Positions 35,430 to 43,903 of a stretch of DNA of 64,000 bases are shown piece by piece (within the stretch, counting starts at the first letter, position 1; each line of letters begins with the position of its first letter). The DNA comes from CALMEC01 sp963777565 (GTDB lineage Bacteria > Actinomycetota > Thermoleophilia > Miltoncostaeales > Miltoncostaeaceae). The stretch covers positions 180,388-244,387 of the forward strand of contig CAVZQZ010000007.1 of assembly GCA_963777565.1 (NCBI GenBank), read 5' to 3'. The translations under genes were made by a program, and so were the position numbers. The notes beneath the pieces were generated by a model, which was not told where the DNA came from, made no database searches, and worked only from the letters and a program-made list of their open reading frames with translations.

Positions 35430-36915
35430 TCAGTGAATCGGCATCGCGCTGCGGGTTGAGGCGCAGCTTCGGCACGAAGTGGCGTGCGCGCGGAAGGACG
35501 GCGAGCGCGACCAGGCTGGCGAGCGTAGCGAGCAGCGCCGGCTGCGATGAACGCGTGCGCGATCCCGGACGCGGCCTGCGGGCCGGCGATCGCGCCGCTT
35601 GCCCCGGCCGCGATCGTCGAGAAGATCGGCGATCCCGAGCGTGCCGCCGATCTCGTGCCCGGTCGAGTTGAGGCCGGAGATCATCCCGGTCTCCTCTTCG
35701 CGGGCGCCGGTGAGGATCGCGATCGAGACGGAGACGACGGCGACGCCGAGGCCCGAACCCGGCGACGAGCATGCCCGGGAGGACGTCGCGGAGATAGCGT
35801 GCCGTTCTCGCCGACGTGGGCGAGGAGGGTCATCCCGACCGCGGCGACCAGGAACGCTGCGGCGAGCGGGCCGCGCACGCCGTGCTTGCCGACGACGTGC
35901 CCGGCCGCGTGGGCGCCGACTCCTGCCGCGAGCGCGAGCGGGATGAAGGCGAGGCCGGTCGCGAGCGGGCCCATGCCGAGGACGTTCTGGAGGTAGAGCG
36001 AGGAGAGCAGGAAGAGGCCGAAGATCGAGCCGGCGGCGGCGAGCATCAGGAAGAGCCCGCCGCCGACGGCGCGGTCGGCGAGCCGCTCGACGCGCAGGAG
36101 CGGTGCGTCGGTGCGGCGCTCGTAGAGCCGCGAAGGCCGCGAGTCCCGCGAGACCGCCGAGCCCGACGAGATGAGCGTCTGGGCCGAGGTCCAGCCGGCG
36201 CGCGTCGGCCTGGGTGATCGCGAAGACGATCGCGCCGAGGCTCGTCGGTCGCGAGCACGCGCCCCGGGCAGGTCGAGACCGCGCCAGCGCGGCCTCTCGC
36301 GTGTCGGCGGGGATGATCTTCAGCGCGGCGACGCGAGCGCGGCCGCGACCGGGAGGTTGACGTAGAAGATCATCCGCCAGTCGGCGAACTCGGTGAGGAC
36401 GCCGCCGACGAGGACGCCGATCGCTGCGCCGGCGCCGCCGACTGCGCCCCAGGCCGCGAGCGCCTTCGCCCGCTGGCTGCCCTGGAAGGCGGTCATGATG
36501 ATCGAGAGCGCAGCCGGCGAGAGCATCGCGGCGCCGAGACCCTGACCCGCGCGGGCGGCGAAGAGCGCGGCCGCCGTGCCCGGCCATCGCCGAGGCGAAC
36601 GACGAGACGGTGAAGACGCCGAGGCCGGTCAGGAACATCCGCCGGCGCCCGAGCAGATCGGCGGCGCGGCCGCCGAAGAGGAGCAGGCTGCCGAAGATGA
36701 GCGAGTAGCTCGTGATCGTCCAGCTGATGCTCGAGCCGGTCAGGCTGCAGGTCGGTCGCGAGGCTCGGCAGCGCGATGTTCACGGCGGTGATGTCGAGGA
36801 TCACCATCAGCTGGGCGACGAGCAGCACGGGAAGGAGCCACCGATGAGGCTGCCCCTTGGAATCCCCGGCGCCGATCTGGATCTCGCTTCTCGAGTGCTT
36901 CGGCTTATGGTGCAT
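35430..36915 (-). pseudogene. MFS multidrug transporter (DHA2/EmrB type), frameshifted
   Basis: Start ATG 36915 with AAGGAGAG upstream; the N-terminus is HRWLLPVLLVAQLMVILDIT then AVNIALPSLATDL, with the DHA2 motif. Across frames it continues MFLTGLGVFTVSSFASAMAG, MLSPAALSIIMTAFQGSQRA, LTEFADWRMIFYVNLPVAAA and ISGLNSTGHEIGGTLGIA. Single extra C bases can be placed near 36744 and 36577, with further changes near 36335, 36270, 36050, 35800 and 35640. A 14-helix drug/proton antiporter would result if repaired. It forms an operon with the TetR gene. Confidence 0.78.
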
Positions 36916-36935
36916 GGCTGCTCTCTCCTTCTAAG

Positions 36936-36986
36936 TTGGACCCTACTGTCTGAGTTACTAAATCAGACACTAGTGTCCAATGTCAA
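36936..36986 (-). promoter_or_regulatory. promoter with paired TetR-type operators
   Basis: On the minus strand a perfect TTGACA -35 box (36981-36986) is followed by TTGGACACTAGTGTCTGA (36963-36980), whose core GACACTAGTGTC is a perfect 12-bp palindrome lying between -35 and -10. A second, imperfect copy, TCAGACAGTAGGGTCCAA as read on the same strand (36936-36953), lies 9 bases further on. The two 18-base arms are inverted repeats of each other with two mismatches. The site is 21 bases upstream of the MFS start and fits repression by the operon's own TetR protein. Confidence 0.75.
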
Positions 36987-37049
36987 GTCAGGGAACGAGC
37001 GAGCCTCCACGAGGAGGTGGTCCTTTCGAAGACGGATCCGGCATTCGCC

Positions 37050-37090
37050 GTTTGGGCAACAAGGTGTGCAACACCCCCACCATTTCTCGG
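37050..37090 (+). repeat. dispersed repeat, left-end fragment at an MFS truncation
   Basis: CGTTTGGGCAACAAGGTGTG then CAACACCCCCACCATTTCT matches the left 40 bases of the copy at 40980 at about nine positions in ten. The truncated MFS reading frame on the minus strand runs straight into it. Confidence 0.75.
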
Positions 37091-37477
37091 CGATTGCATC
37101 GCGGGCAGCAGCAGCGACGCGCCGAGCCCACCAACGATTGCCCAGAAGATGATGATCGCCGTCAGGTTCTGTGCCAGCGCCATCGCGAGGGCCCCGATCG
37201 CGTAGCCGAGCAGGCCCAACACGTACGCGCGCTTGCGCCCGATGAGATCGCCGACCTTGCTGCCGATCAGGATGAACGCCGCGGACACGAGCGCCTCCAG
37301 GGCGATCGCCGACTGAACGCCGCTGACGGTCGTGTCGAGATCCCGAACCACCGCCGAGATCGAAACGTTCATCAGCGATGTGTCGACGACCAGCACGAAC
37401 ATCGCCGCCGCCAGCAGGATCGCGAGCCGTTGATTGCCCGCCCCTTCCTTGGGCACGCTCCCCTCGGTCACCGACAC
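37091..37477 (-). pseudogene. MFS transporter, truncated after four helices
   Basis: From GTG 37477 the product reads QRLAILLAAAMFVLVVDTSL, MNVSISAVVRDLDTTVSGVQ, GSKVGDLIGRKRAYVLGLLG and GGLGASLLLPAMQS, the first four transmembrane helices of a DHA2-type MFS protein. It then enters the repeat fragment and stops at 36983 after 30 unrelated residues. The remaining eight to ten helices are lost. It is a different protein from the neighbouring efflux pump, judging by sequence. Confidence 0.78.
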
Positions 37478-37646
37478 GGGCGTTGCCCGATCGCGCTGTC
37501 TGGATGTCCAGCATGACGGGTCATCCGGCCACCCTCGCTTCGCCGCGCTTACTGATTACCACGGAGCAACGGCGCGGATCATACGTCCCTTCGCGGAGTG
37601 CCAGACACCAGGGCGCGCCTCGCGAGCGGGTCGAGCGGATTCGTGC

Positions 37647-39419
37647 CTAGTCGCCGGGAGCGGGTGCCTGGGAAGCCCCGGCTGCGCGCTGCGCCTCGAC
37701 GGCGCGATGGACGTTGCCGTGGAGGTGATCGTCGCCGATGCGGTCGATGAAGCCGTCCGCGCGGAGCACCGCGAGCACCGGCGGCTTCACCCGCGCCAGA
37801 CGGAGCGCCGCGCCGTAGGAATCCACGAGCCGGTGTATCTCGGCGAGCTGCTCGGCACCCTGCGAGTCGATGAACGTGACCGCTTCGAAGTCGAGCACAA
37901 CCGCTCGGAGCGCCCCGGGGTCGCGATCGGCCAAGGTCCGCACACGGTCGTCGAGGGCCTGGGACGTCGCGAAAAAGAGACCGCTGTCGAGTCGGAGCAC
38001 GACGATGCCCGGGAACGTCTCGTCGTCGGGGTGTTCGTCGAGGTCGCGAAACACCTGGGTCCCGGGCTCCCGTCCGAGCACGGGAATCGGCGGGGATGTC
38101 GCGACGTAGATCAGCCAGCCGAGTGAAAGGGCGACCCCGATCACGACGCCCGCGAGGACGCCGGCCGACAGGACTCCCACGATCGCTGCGACCGCGATCG
38201 CGAAGTCGAACCGCATCACCCGGCGAAGTCTGCGCAGCTCCGGGAGGTCGATCATCCCGAACACGACCGCGTCGATGATGACTGCCGCGAGGACCGCTTT
38301 CGGGAGGTCGGAGAACAACGGGGCGAGCACGATCAACGTCGCAAGCACGAGCCCACCGGTCGTGAGTGAGGCAACCGGTGTCTTGGCCCCGGCCGACTCG
38401 TTCAACGAGCTCGCGGAAAGGCTGGTGGAAACGGGCATCCCCTGGAACACCCCGGCACCCACGTTTGCCATGCCCTGCGCGACCGATTCCTGGTCCACGT
38501 CGATGCGATACCGGTGGCGTGTGGCGAACGCGCGCGCGTCGCCTGCGGTCTGTGAAAACCCGATCAACAGCAGACCGACTGCCGCGATGCCGATCGTCGC
38601 GAGATTGTCGGAGACCAGGTCGAGGCTTGGCAGCTGGGGCGCGGGCAGGCCACGCGGCACGTGCCCCACGAGCGCGACCCCATGTTCACCCAGGTCGAAC
38701 AGGTCCGAGGCGATTATCCCGCCGGCGACGAGCACGAGGGCCCCCGGGATCGTCGGCGCAAAGAAGCGCAATGCGAGGATCACGCCGAGTGCCACAAGGC
38801 CCACGACGAGTGTCGTCCAGTCAAGCGCGTCGAGCGAATCCACCCAGGAGGACAGTTCGCGCCACGCGTTGTCACCTTCCGTCGACGTCCCGGTCAGCTT
38901 CGGGAGCTCTCCGATCACCACGTCGACGGCGGCCCCCGCCAGGAACCCCGTGATCACGGGCTTGGAGAGAAACCGGGCGATCCACCCCATCCGCAGCACG
39001 GCGAGCAAAAGGAAGAGAACGCCCGTCAGAAGGGTGATCGCCGTGACGAGCTCCGCGGCCTGGTCGCCGGCGAGGCCCGTGACGAGCACCGCTCCTCCGG
39101 CAACGGCGGCGAGGGACGAGCTCGGCCCGGTGGAGATGTGGCGCGACGTGCAGAACAGCGCGTAAATGATCGCCCCCGCGGCTGCCGCATACAGGCCGTT
39201 CTCCAGCGGCACACCGGCGATCCCCGCATAACCAAGGTTCTTCGGCACAATCAGGGCGGTCACCGCGATACCCGCAGCAACATCCCCCCGAAGCCAGCGG
39301 CGGTCGTACTCGGGCAGCCACCCGGCGATCGGGAACAGGCGGGCCAGGCCGCGACGCTGGTTCACCGCACTCGCCCCGGTCTCCATTCCCTCGCGAGGAT
39401 ACGGGGCGCGACCGGACAT
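37647..39419 (-). CDS. SulP-family anion transporter with STAS domain
   Basis: 590-residue SulP (SLC26-type) transporter. Residues 30-430 hold the transmembrane region with the signature DVAAGIAVTALIVPKNLGYA and repeats such as SRHISTGPSSSLAAVAGGAV and AGVFQGMPVSTSLSASSLNE. Residues 460-575 are a STAS domain with VVLDFEAVTFIDSQGAEQLA. It would exchange or import sulfate, bicarbonate or a similar anion. The AAGGAGGAG site directly upstream fixes the ATG at 39419. A DUF2237 stub on the opposite strand begins right at its upstream edge. Confidence 0.92.
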   Translation of the reverse strand: MSGRAPYPREGMETGASAVNQRRGLARLFPIAGWLPEYDRRWLRGDVAAGIAVTALIVPKNLGYAGIAGVPLENGLYAAAAGAIIYALFCTSRHISTGPSSSLAAVAGGAVLVTGLAGDQAAELVTAITLLTGVLFLLLAVLRMGWIARFLSKPVITGFLAGAAVDVVIGELPKLTGTSTEGDNAWRELSSWVDSLDALDWTTLVVGLVALGVILALRFFAPTIPGALVLVAGGIIASDLFDLGEHGVALVGHVPRGLPAPQLPSLDLVSDNLATIGIAAVGLLLIGFSQTAGDARAFATRHRYRIDVDQESVAQGMANVGAGVFQGMPVSTSLSASSLNESAGAKTPVASLTTGGLVLATLIVLAPLFSDLPKAVLAAVIIDAVVFGMIDLPELRRLRRVMRFDFAIAVAAIVGVLSAGVLAGVVIGVALSLGWLIYVATSPPIPVLGREPGTQVFRDLDEHPDDETFPGIVVLRLDSGLFFATSQALDDRVRTLADRDPGALRAVVLDFEAVTFIDSQGAEQLAEIHRLVDSYGAALRLARVKPPVLAVLRADGFIDRIGDDHLHGNVHRAVEAQRAAGASQAPAPGD

Positions 39420-39423
39420 CGCT

Positions 39424-39589
39424 CCTCCTTGCCGGCGACCGCTGGTGCCTGTGCGCGCCCCGGTGGCAGGAGGCGCTCGAGGCGGGGAGGGCGCGCCTCG
39501 TCGTCCTGGCCGCGACGCACGAGCTGACGCTCGAGTGGTGCGACTGGGCCGCCCTCATCGCCCACGCGGTCGACCCGCCCGACGACTGA
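39424..39589 (+). pseudogene. DUF2237 C-terminal fragment
   Basis: The plus strand reads GDRWCLCAPRWQEALEAGRA then RLVVLAATHELTLEWCDWAA and stops after HAVDPPDD. This is the last half of a DUF2237 protein (family about 120 residues). The first half is missing; the break falls at the ribosome binding site of the divergent SulP gene. Confidence 0.72.
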
Positions 39590-39644
39590 GCCGCGCTGCC
39601 GCGTCGGTACGCTTGCCGAAGGTCACGGGGCGCGGGGAGGACGC

Positions 39645-40121
39645 ATGATCGAGCATGAGCAGCGCGGGATCCCGCCGGTCCGGGCGGGCGCCGACCGCGA
39701 GGCGAAGCGGCGGACGATGGGGATCACGACCCTCACCTTCAAAGTCGCGACCGCGGACACCGGCGGCGCCCTGTTCGTCATCGAGCAGGAGAACCACGCG
39801 AAGGGCGGCCCGCCGCGGCACGTGCATCCGCACCAGGACGAGTGGTTCTACGTCGTGGAGGGTGACTTCGTTGTCGAGGTGGGCGGCGCGACCCACCGAC
39901 TGGGCGGAGGGGATTCGGTGCTCGCACCGCGCGACGTGCCGCACGCCTGGGCGTTCGTGGGCGACGCCACGGGCCGCTTGATCGTCGCCTTCACCCCCGC
40001 CGGCGCGATGGAGGCGTTCTTCCGGAAGGTCACCGCGACCGACGCGATGCCGACCCAGGATCCCGAGCTGTGGCTCGACCACGGCATGCGGGTCGTCGGC
40101 CCGCCCCTGCCCGTCGACTGA
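39645..40121 (+). CDS. cupin domain-containing protein
   Basis: 158 residues. A single cupin barrel: GGPPRHVHPHQDEWFYVVEG (metal-ligand His, His, Glu pattern) and the second motif PRDVPHAWAFVGDATGRLI. The metal site looks complete. Substrate unknown; small-molecule dioxygenase, isomerase or binding protein are options. GGGGAGGAC before the ATG is a strong ribosome site. Confidence 0.88.
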   Translation: MIEHEQRGIPPVRAGADREAKRRTMGITTLTFKVATADTGGALFVIEQENHAKGGPPRHVHPHQDEWFYVVEGDFVVEVGGATHRLGGGDSVLAPRDVPHAWAFVGDATGRLIVAFTPAGAMEAFFRKVTATDAMPTQDPELWLDHGMRVVGPPLPVD

Positions 40122-40195
40122 GCCTGGATTACACCGCGGGTCGCAGCACGACCCTGCTGGCGACTCAGGAGCGAGCCGAAACTCGATCGAGGGCG

Positions 40196-40855
40196 TCAGC
40201 CGTGTCGGCCGACGCGAACGGCGGGGAGGGCGCCGACCTCGTCCTTGGACAGGGCGACGTGCACCGCGTCGCTCTCGACTCTGGCGACGGCCCCGATCGG
40301 GATGGTGACCTCCTTCCGTCCCCAGAGGTGGCCGCGCTCGAGGACGAAGTGTGTGATGTGCTCGTCCGCGTCGACCACGAAGCCGTCCACCTCGCCCAGT
40401 GAATGGCCGTCCGCAGAGATGACGGCGCTCGACCGCCGGACCTCGACCTGGCCCTTCGGCACGCGGTCGTAGTACATGGTCACATGGGAGTCGAGCGCGC
40501 CCGGATACGTGCCTTCGTCGAGACCGGCGTAGTACGGCATCGCGAGGACGTCCTCGACGCCGACGTCCCAGTTGGGGTCCTCGGCGGGGCTCTCTCCGAG
40601 CCGGAGGTAGGCGGCCTCGTGCACGGACTCGAACCCCTGCGCCTCGTCCAGGGAGCACTCCAGCTCGATCTCGCGCTGCTTGTCGTCTCTGCCCTTCGCC
40701 AGCTGGATCGGCACCAGCCGCGCCTCTTCATCGCCTTGCTCCGGCTGGACCACGAGATGCGTCACGCGCTTCTCGAGCGGGTCGATGACGATGTCCGCCA
40801 ACTCGCCGTACGCCCCGTCGGTGCAGCGGACGCGATTGCCGATCTCGAGGCGCAT
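40196..40855 (-). CDS. PRC-barrel domain protein
   Basis: 219 residues with two PRC-barrel modules: RLEIGNRVRCTDGAYGELAD, VIDPLEKRVTHLVVQPE at the N-terminus, and VISADGHSLGEVDGFVVDAD, EHITHFVLERGHLWGRKEVT at the C-terminus. A charged, strand-rich linker lies between. Such proteins in Actinobacteria are stress-associated and bind other proteins; the exact role is unknown. The GGAGAGGAG site precedes ATG 40855. Confidence 0.85.
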   Translation of the reverse strand: MRLEIGNRVRCTDGAYGELADIVIDPLEKRVTHLVVQPEQGDEEARLVPIQLAKGRDDKQREIELECSLDEAQGFESVHEAAYLRLGESPAEDPNWDVGVEDVLAMPYYAGLDEGTYPGALDSHVTMYYDRVPKGQVEVRRSSAVISADGHSLGEVDGFVVDADEHITHFVLERGHLWGRKEVTIPIGAVARVESDAVHVALSKDEVGALPAVRVGRHG

Positions 40856-40979
40856 GTCATTCTCCTCTCCACGCCGACAGGTCGAGCGGAGTCTACGGGC
40901 GGGCGTCGAGGGGCATCGTCCCGCCTGGGTGGCTGAGATCCGACGCCCCATCGGTGTCACGACGGCCGATGGGGATCGA

Positions 40980-41140
40980 CCGTTTGGACAACAAGGTGGG
41001 CAACACCCCCACTATTTTCTCTTCCTCGCGCCCGATCTCGCGCCCCGGATCCATGCTCCCGGCCTCGGGAGAGGAGACGGTGCGGGAGCGGGACCATTTC
41101 CTCTTCGGCCGCTTCGGCAGGCAAGCGCCCGCCCATGTGC
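40980..41140 (+). repeat. dispersed repeat, most complete copy
   Basis: Left block: CGTTTGGACAACAAGGTGGG and CAACACCCCCAC, able to fold GGTGGG onto a CCCACC-like partner. Middle block: CATGCTCCCGGCCTCGGGAG, a 6-bp hairpin, then AGGAGACGGTGCGGGAGCGG. Right block: ACCATTTCCTCTTCGGCCGC, TTCGGCAGGCAAG and CCCGCCCATG. It lies between the PRC-barrel gene and the phosphatase gene. No reading frame in it resembles a protein. Confidence 0.82.
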
Positions 41141-41209
41141 TGGCCTGTTCTCAGGTGTCTGTTTTCGTCTAACGGGGGCCGGAATCGCCTTGATCTGTTC
41201 CCGCGAGGC

Positions 41210-41710
41210 CTACGGGGGTCGCTGCCCGCCGCCCGAGGACGAGCTTCCCCGCCGCGCGTCCGCCGCGACAGCTGCTGGGTGCGCGACGTAATCGACGGGA
41301 CGAAGCTCCCCATTTTCGCGCCGGATGATCCAGAACGCGCCCTTCTCACACTCCAACCCGAAAAGGCGCTTGATGAGCTCGCCGTGGGTGCAGACGATGG
41401 CGCGGTCGGGCACGGACCGCAGGAGAGCAGCACACGCGAGAGCGGACGTGGCGGGGGTGAGCTCGTGCCGCTCCTCGACGTTGAGGCCGAGCCGTCGGGC
41501 GAGGGGCGCGACCGTCTGCGTGCAGCGGAGGAAGGGGCTGCTGACGATGGTCGACGGCGTGCAGCGGTCGAGGAGGACGTCGGGTAAGGCGATGGCGGTG
41601 GCGCGGCCGGTCGCGTCCAAGGGGCGCTCGAAGTCGCGCACGGCGTCGGTGAGCTTGGGCCCGGCTCGCGCGTGCCGGAGCACGATCAGTATTCCGCTTC
41701 TCTCGATCAC
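41210..41710 (-). CDS. histidine phosphatase family protein (SixA-like)
   Basis: 166 residues of the branch-1 histidine phosphatase fold. The catalytic His is in GILIVLRHARAG (RHA motif, about residue 13). Other conserved positions are ERPLDATGRATA, IVSSPFLRCTQTVAPLA (the SSP/RCxQT motif) and AIVCTHGELIK (second catalytic His). The C-terminal 25 residues are Ser/Gly/Arg-rich. The GTG at 41710 starts just before the conserved strand. SixA-type members remove phosphate from protein histidine; partner unknown. Confidence 0.82.
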   Translation of the reverse strand: MIERSGILIVLRHARAGPKLTDAVRDFERPLDATGRATAIALPDVLLDRCTPSTIVSSPFLRCTQTVAPLARRLGLNVEERHELTPATSALACAALLRSVPDRAIVCTHGELIKRLFGLECEKGAFWIIRRENGELRPVDYVAHPAAVAADARRGSSSSGGGQRPP

Positions 41711-41799
41711 GGTTCCCGAACCTTGCTCGGCAGACCTCCCTATCGGTCGCCCGTGGGGTCGCCATGAGTCGGATGATCTGCGCGCCCTTCCGTCCAGCA

Positions 41800-42486
41800 T
41801 CAGCCCTCGCCGCCTGCGGCGACAGGAGCGCCGACAACACGATCCAAGAGGCGGTCGACGAAGCTCTGTGCCTGCTCCTCGAAGTCTGGCTTGAGGTTCG
41901 GGGGCGGCATCTTCAAGCCGACGACGCGCTCCTGCGGCTCGCCGTGCTTCATGTACCCGAGCCATGAGAGCATCGACTTGACCTGACCGCCTGCGACGAC
42001 GAAGTGCGTCTTGTCGATCAACCGCCCGCCGTTCTTCTCGCCGAGCTTCTTCAGCTGCCCGAGGTTGATGCTGTAGTAGCGGCGGGAGATCGACGCGCAT
42101 GCGAACGGCTTTCCGACCAACACCGTCTTCGCCTCGGGCGACTCGAGATACGAGCGGATCGGCATGCTCGTCTGGAACCACCAGGTAGGAGATGCGAGCA
42201 CTACCAGGTCGTAGTCGCCAGTCTGCGCCTCCGGTGGAATGCGGATCTCGCCGGTCTTGTGGCGGAGCTGCGCCAGGAGAATCGACGCGAGCTGGGGGAT
42301 GGGGTGCTTCATCGGAAACTGCGACAGCTTCCCCACCCACCGCTCGTCCGTGAACTCGATCGCCGCCTTGGTCACGTCGCCGCCCCGTACCGTGAGGGCC
42401 TGTGCCATCGCCTCGGCGACCCGCGCGGACTGTTGGGTAAGGCTGAAGTACACGACCAGAACCTTGGGTTTCATGTCGGTGTTCAC
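41800..42486 (-). CDS. flavodoxin-fold NAD(P)H/quinone-type oxidoreductase
   Basis: 228 residues of flavodoxin-like fold. The FMN phosphate loop is VVYFSLTQQSARVAEAMAQA and the ring-binding region DYDLVVLASPTWWFQTSMPI. GGAGGAGAG precedes the GTG at 42486. It is the last gene of the unit SRPBCC - SDR - flavodoxin, all on the minus strand with gaps of 20-50 bases, so the three probably serve one redox pathway. Confidence 0.85.
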   Translation of the reverse strand: MNTDMKPKVLVVYFSLTQQSARVAEAMAQALTVRGGDVTKAAIEFTDERWVGKLSQFPMKHPIPQLASILLAQLRHKTGEIRIPPEAQTGDYDLVVLASPTWWFQTSMPIRSYLESPEAKTVLVGKPFACASISRRYYSINLGQLKKLGEKNGGRLIDKTHFVVAGGQVKSMLSWLGYMKHGEPQERVVGLKMPPPNLKPDFEEQAQSFVDRLLDRVVGAPVAAGGEG

Positions 42487-42506
42487 ACTTCTCTCCTCCC
42501 GCCTGG

Positions 42507-43397
42507 TTACCGACCTTCGTGGGGCGACTCCGGCTTGGGGAGCCCGAGCTCGCGCACGAGCGCTCTGTCCCTCGCCCGATCGGGGAGCGCTGCTGCCACC
42601 GCGGTCTGCTTCCCGCCGTGGCCCACCAGATACCGGGTCTTGGGCTTGTCGGACGTGAGCGCATGAGCAACCACCTTCGCGATGACCGATGGGGGCTCCG
42701 CCTCGGCCTCCGCCTTCTCCATCGCCTTCCGAATCGCGGTGATCTGCCGCGAGTACAGCCGAGAGCCGCTCTCGCCGAGCGTCTGCTCAAGCGCGTCGAG
42801 CTCGGCGTACGTCTTCCCGAAGATCGCGGACTTGACGGGGGCGACCTCGATGAGCGACACGTGGATGTTCCATTGGCGCAGCTCGAGACGAAGCGCGTCG
42901 CTGATCGCCCGCATGCCGAACTTCGACGCGCTGTAGGCCCCGTTGAGCGGGACGACGAGCAGGCCGCCGATCGACCCGACGTTGACGATCCGGCCGCCGC
43001 CGCGGCGGATGAGCGGCATGAAGGCCTGGATCATGGCGACGGGTCCGAACAGATTGACCTCCAGCTGCGTTCGGAAGTCGGCCATCGGCTGGAACTCGAG
43101 GGGCGCCGGCTTGGCGATGCCCGCGTTGTTGACGAGTCCGGCCAGGCCACGGTCACCGACGACGTCTGTCACCACCGCGGCGGCCGCCGAGATCGCATCC
43201 CCGTCCGTGACGTCGATGATCAGCGGCGTCAGCGTCGCCGAGGTCTGCGCTTGCAACGCCTCACCGTCCACCTCACGCCGTACTCCGGCGAAGACGTGGA
43301 ACCCCTTTTCTGCGAGGTGCAACGCCGTGGCGGCGCCGATTCCGGTCGAGGTGCCCGTGACGACGACGAAGCCGCGATCCGTCTGCTCGCTACTCAC
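42507..43397 (-). CDS. short-chain dehydrogenase/reductase (SDR)
   Basis: 296 residues, classical SDR. Nucleotide-binding TGTSTGIGAATALHLAEKG, LVNNAGIAKPAPLEFQPM with the NNAG motif, the catalytic Ser in IVNVGSIGGL and YSASKFGMRAISDALR with Tyr and Lys. The pattern resembles retinol/steroid-dehydrogenase-like SDRs; substrate not inferable. GGAGGTTGAG supports the GTG at 43397. Middle gene of a three-gene operon. Confidence 0.92.
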   Translation of the reverse strand: MSSEQTDRGFVVVTGTSTGIGAATALHLAEKGFHVFAGVRREVDGEALQAQTSATLTPLIIDVTDGDAISAAAAVVTDVVGDRGLAGLVNNAGIAKPAPLEFQPMADFRTQLEVNLFGPVAMIQAFMPLIRRGGGRIVNVGSIGGLLVVPLNGAYSASKFGMRAISDALRLELRQWNIHVSLIEVAPVKSAIFGKTYAELDALEQTLGESGSRLYSRQITAIRKAMEKAEAEAEPPSVIAKVVAHALTSDKPKTRYLVGHGGKQTAVAAALPDRARDRALVRELGLPKPESPHEGR

Positions 43398-43445
43398 CGG
43401 CTCAACCTCCGCTCCCCTGTCGACGCCCTTGCCATCGTCCTTCTC

Positions 43446-43862
43446 TCAGCTTCGTGCGCTGGCGGCGACTGCGTCCAGCACGCGGTTGAGTGTGCGCTTC
43501 GACACCAGCGAGATCAGCCACCCGGTGCCCGGCATGACCGGTCGGAACTGAATGTCCCACGAGACCTGGGTGCCGCCGCCTGCTGATTCCTCGAGAGCGA
43601 CGCTTCCTACGTAGTCGCGGACGGGGGCACCTTTCGTCATGCGGTAGCGCACGGCGTAGCCGGGCCCAACTCGGGTGATCTCCTCGTGGACGGTGGCCGG
43701 GCCGATCTTCACGGCCCGGGTCAGACCCGTCCCGTCCGCCGCTCCCGGCTGCTCCACCTCGACGTTCACACCCGGGCCGGGTGAGGCGCCCGGGTTGCCG
43801 ACGATCTCCCAGACCCGGTCGACGGGTGCGTCCAACGATCTGACGATCGTAAGGTGCTTCAC
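43446..43862 (-). CDS. SRPBCC family protein
   Basis: 138 residues of START/polyketide-cyclase fold: KHLTIVRSLDAPVDRVWEIV, then strands with ADGTGLTRAVKIGPATVHEE and TQVSWDIQFRPVMPGTGWLI, and a long C-terminal helix. These proteins bind hydrophobic ligands in a cavity. GGAGGAG lies upstream of the GTG at 43862. First gene of the unit with SDR and flavodoxin genes. Confidence 0.86.
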   Translation of the reverse strand: MKHLTIVRSLDAPVDRVWEIVGNPGASPGPGVNVEVEQPGAADGTGLTRAVKIGPATVHEEITRVGPGYAVRYRMTKGAPVRDYVGSVALEESAGGGTQVSWDIQFRPVMPGTGWLISLVSKRTLNRVLDAVAASARS

Positions 43863-43903
43863 ACGTCCTACTCCTCCGTTGGATGCGTCTCCCGGTAGGT
43901 GGA

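Noticed and set aside
40957..41433. Minus-strand frames through the dispersed repeat that share peptide patterns such as EEEMVPLPHRLLSRGREHGSG-like text between copies
   Set aside because: The shared peptides simply follow from the shared DNA; frames differ between copies, none has a ribosome site, and indels between copies are not multiples of three.
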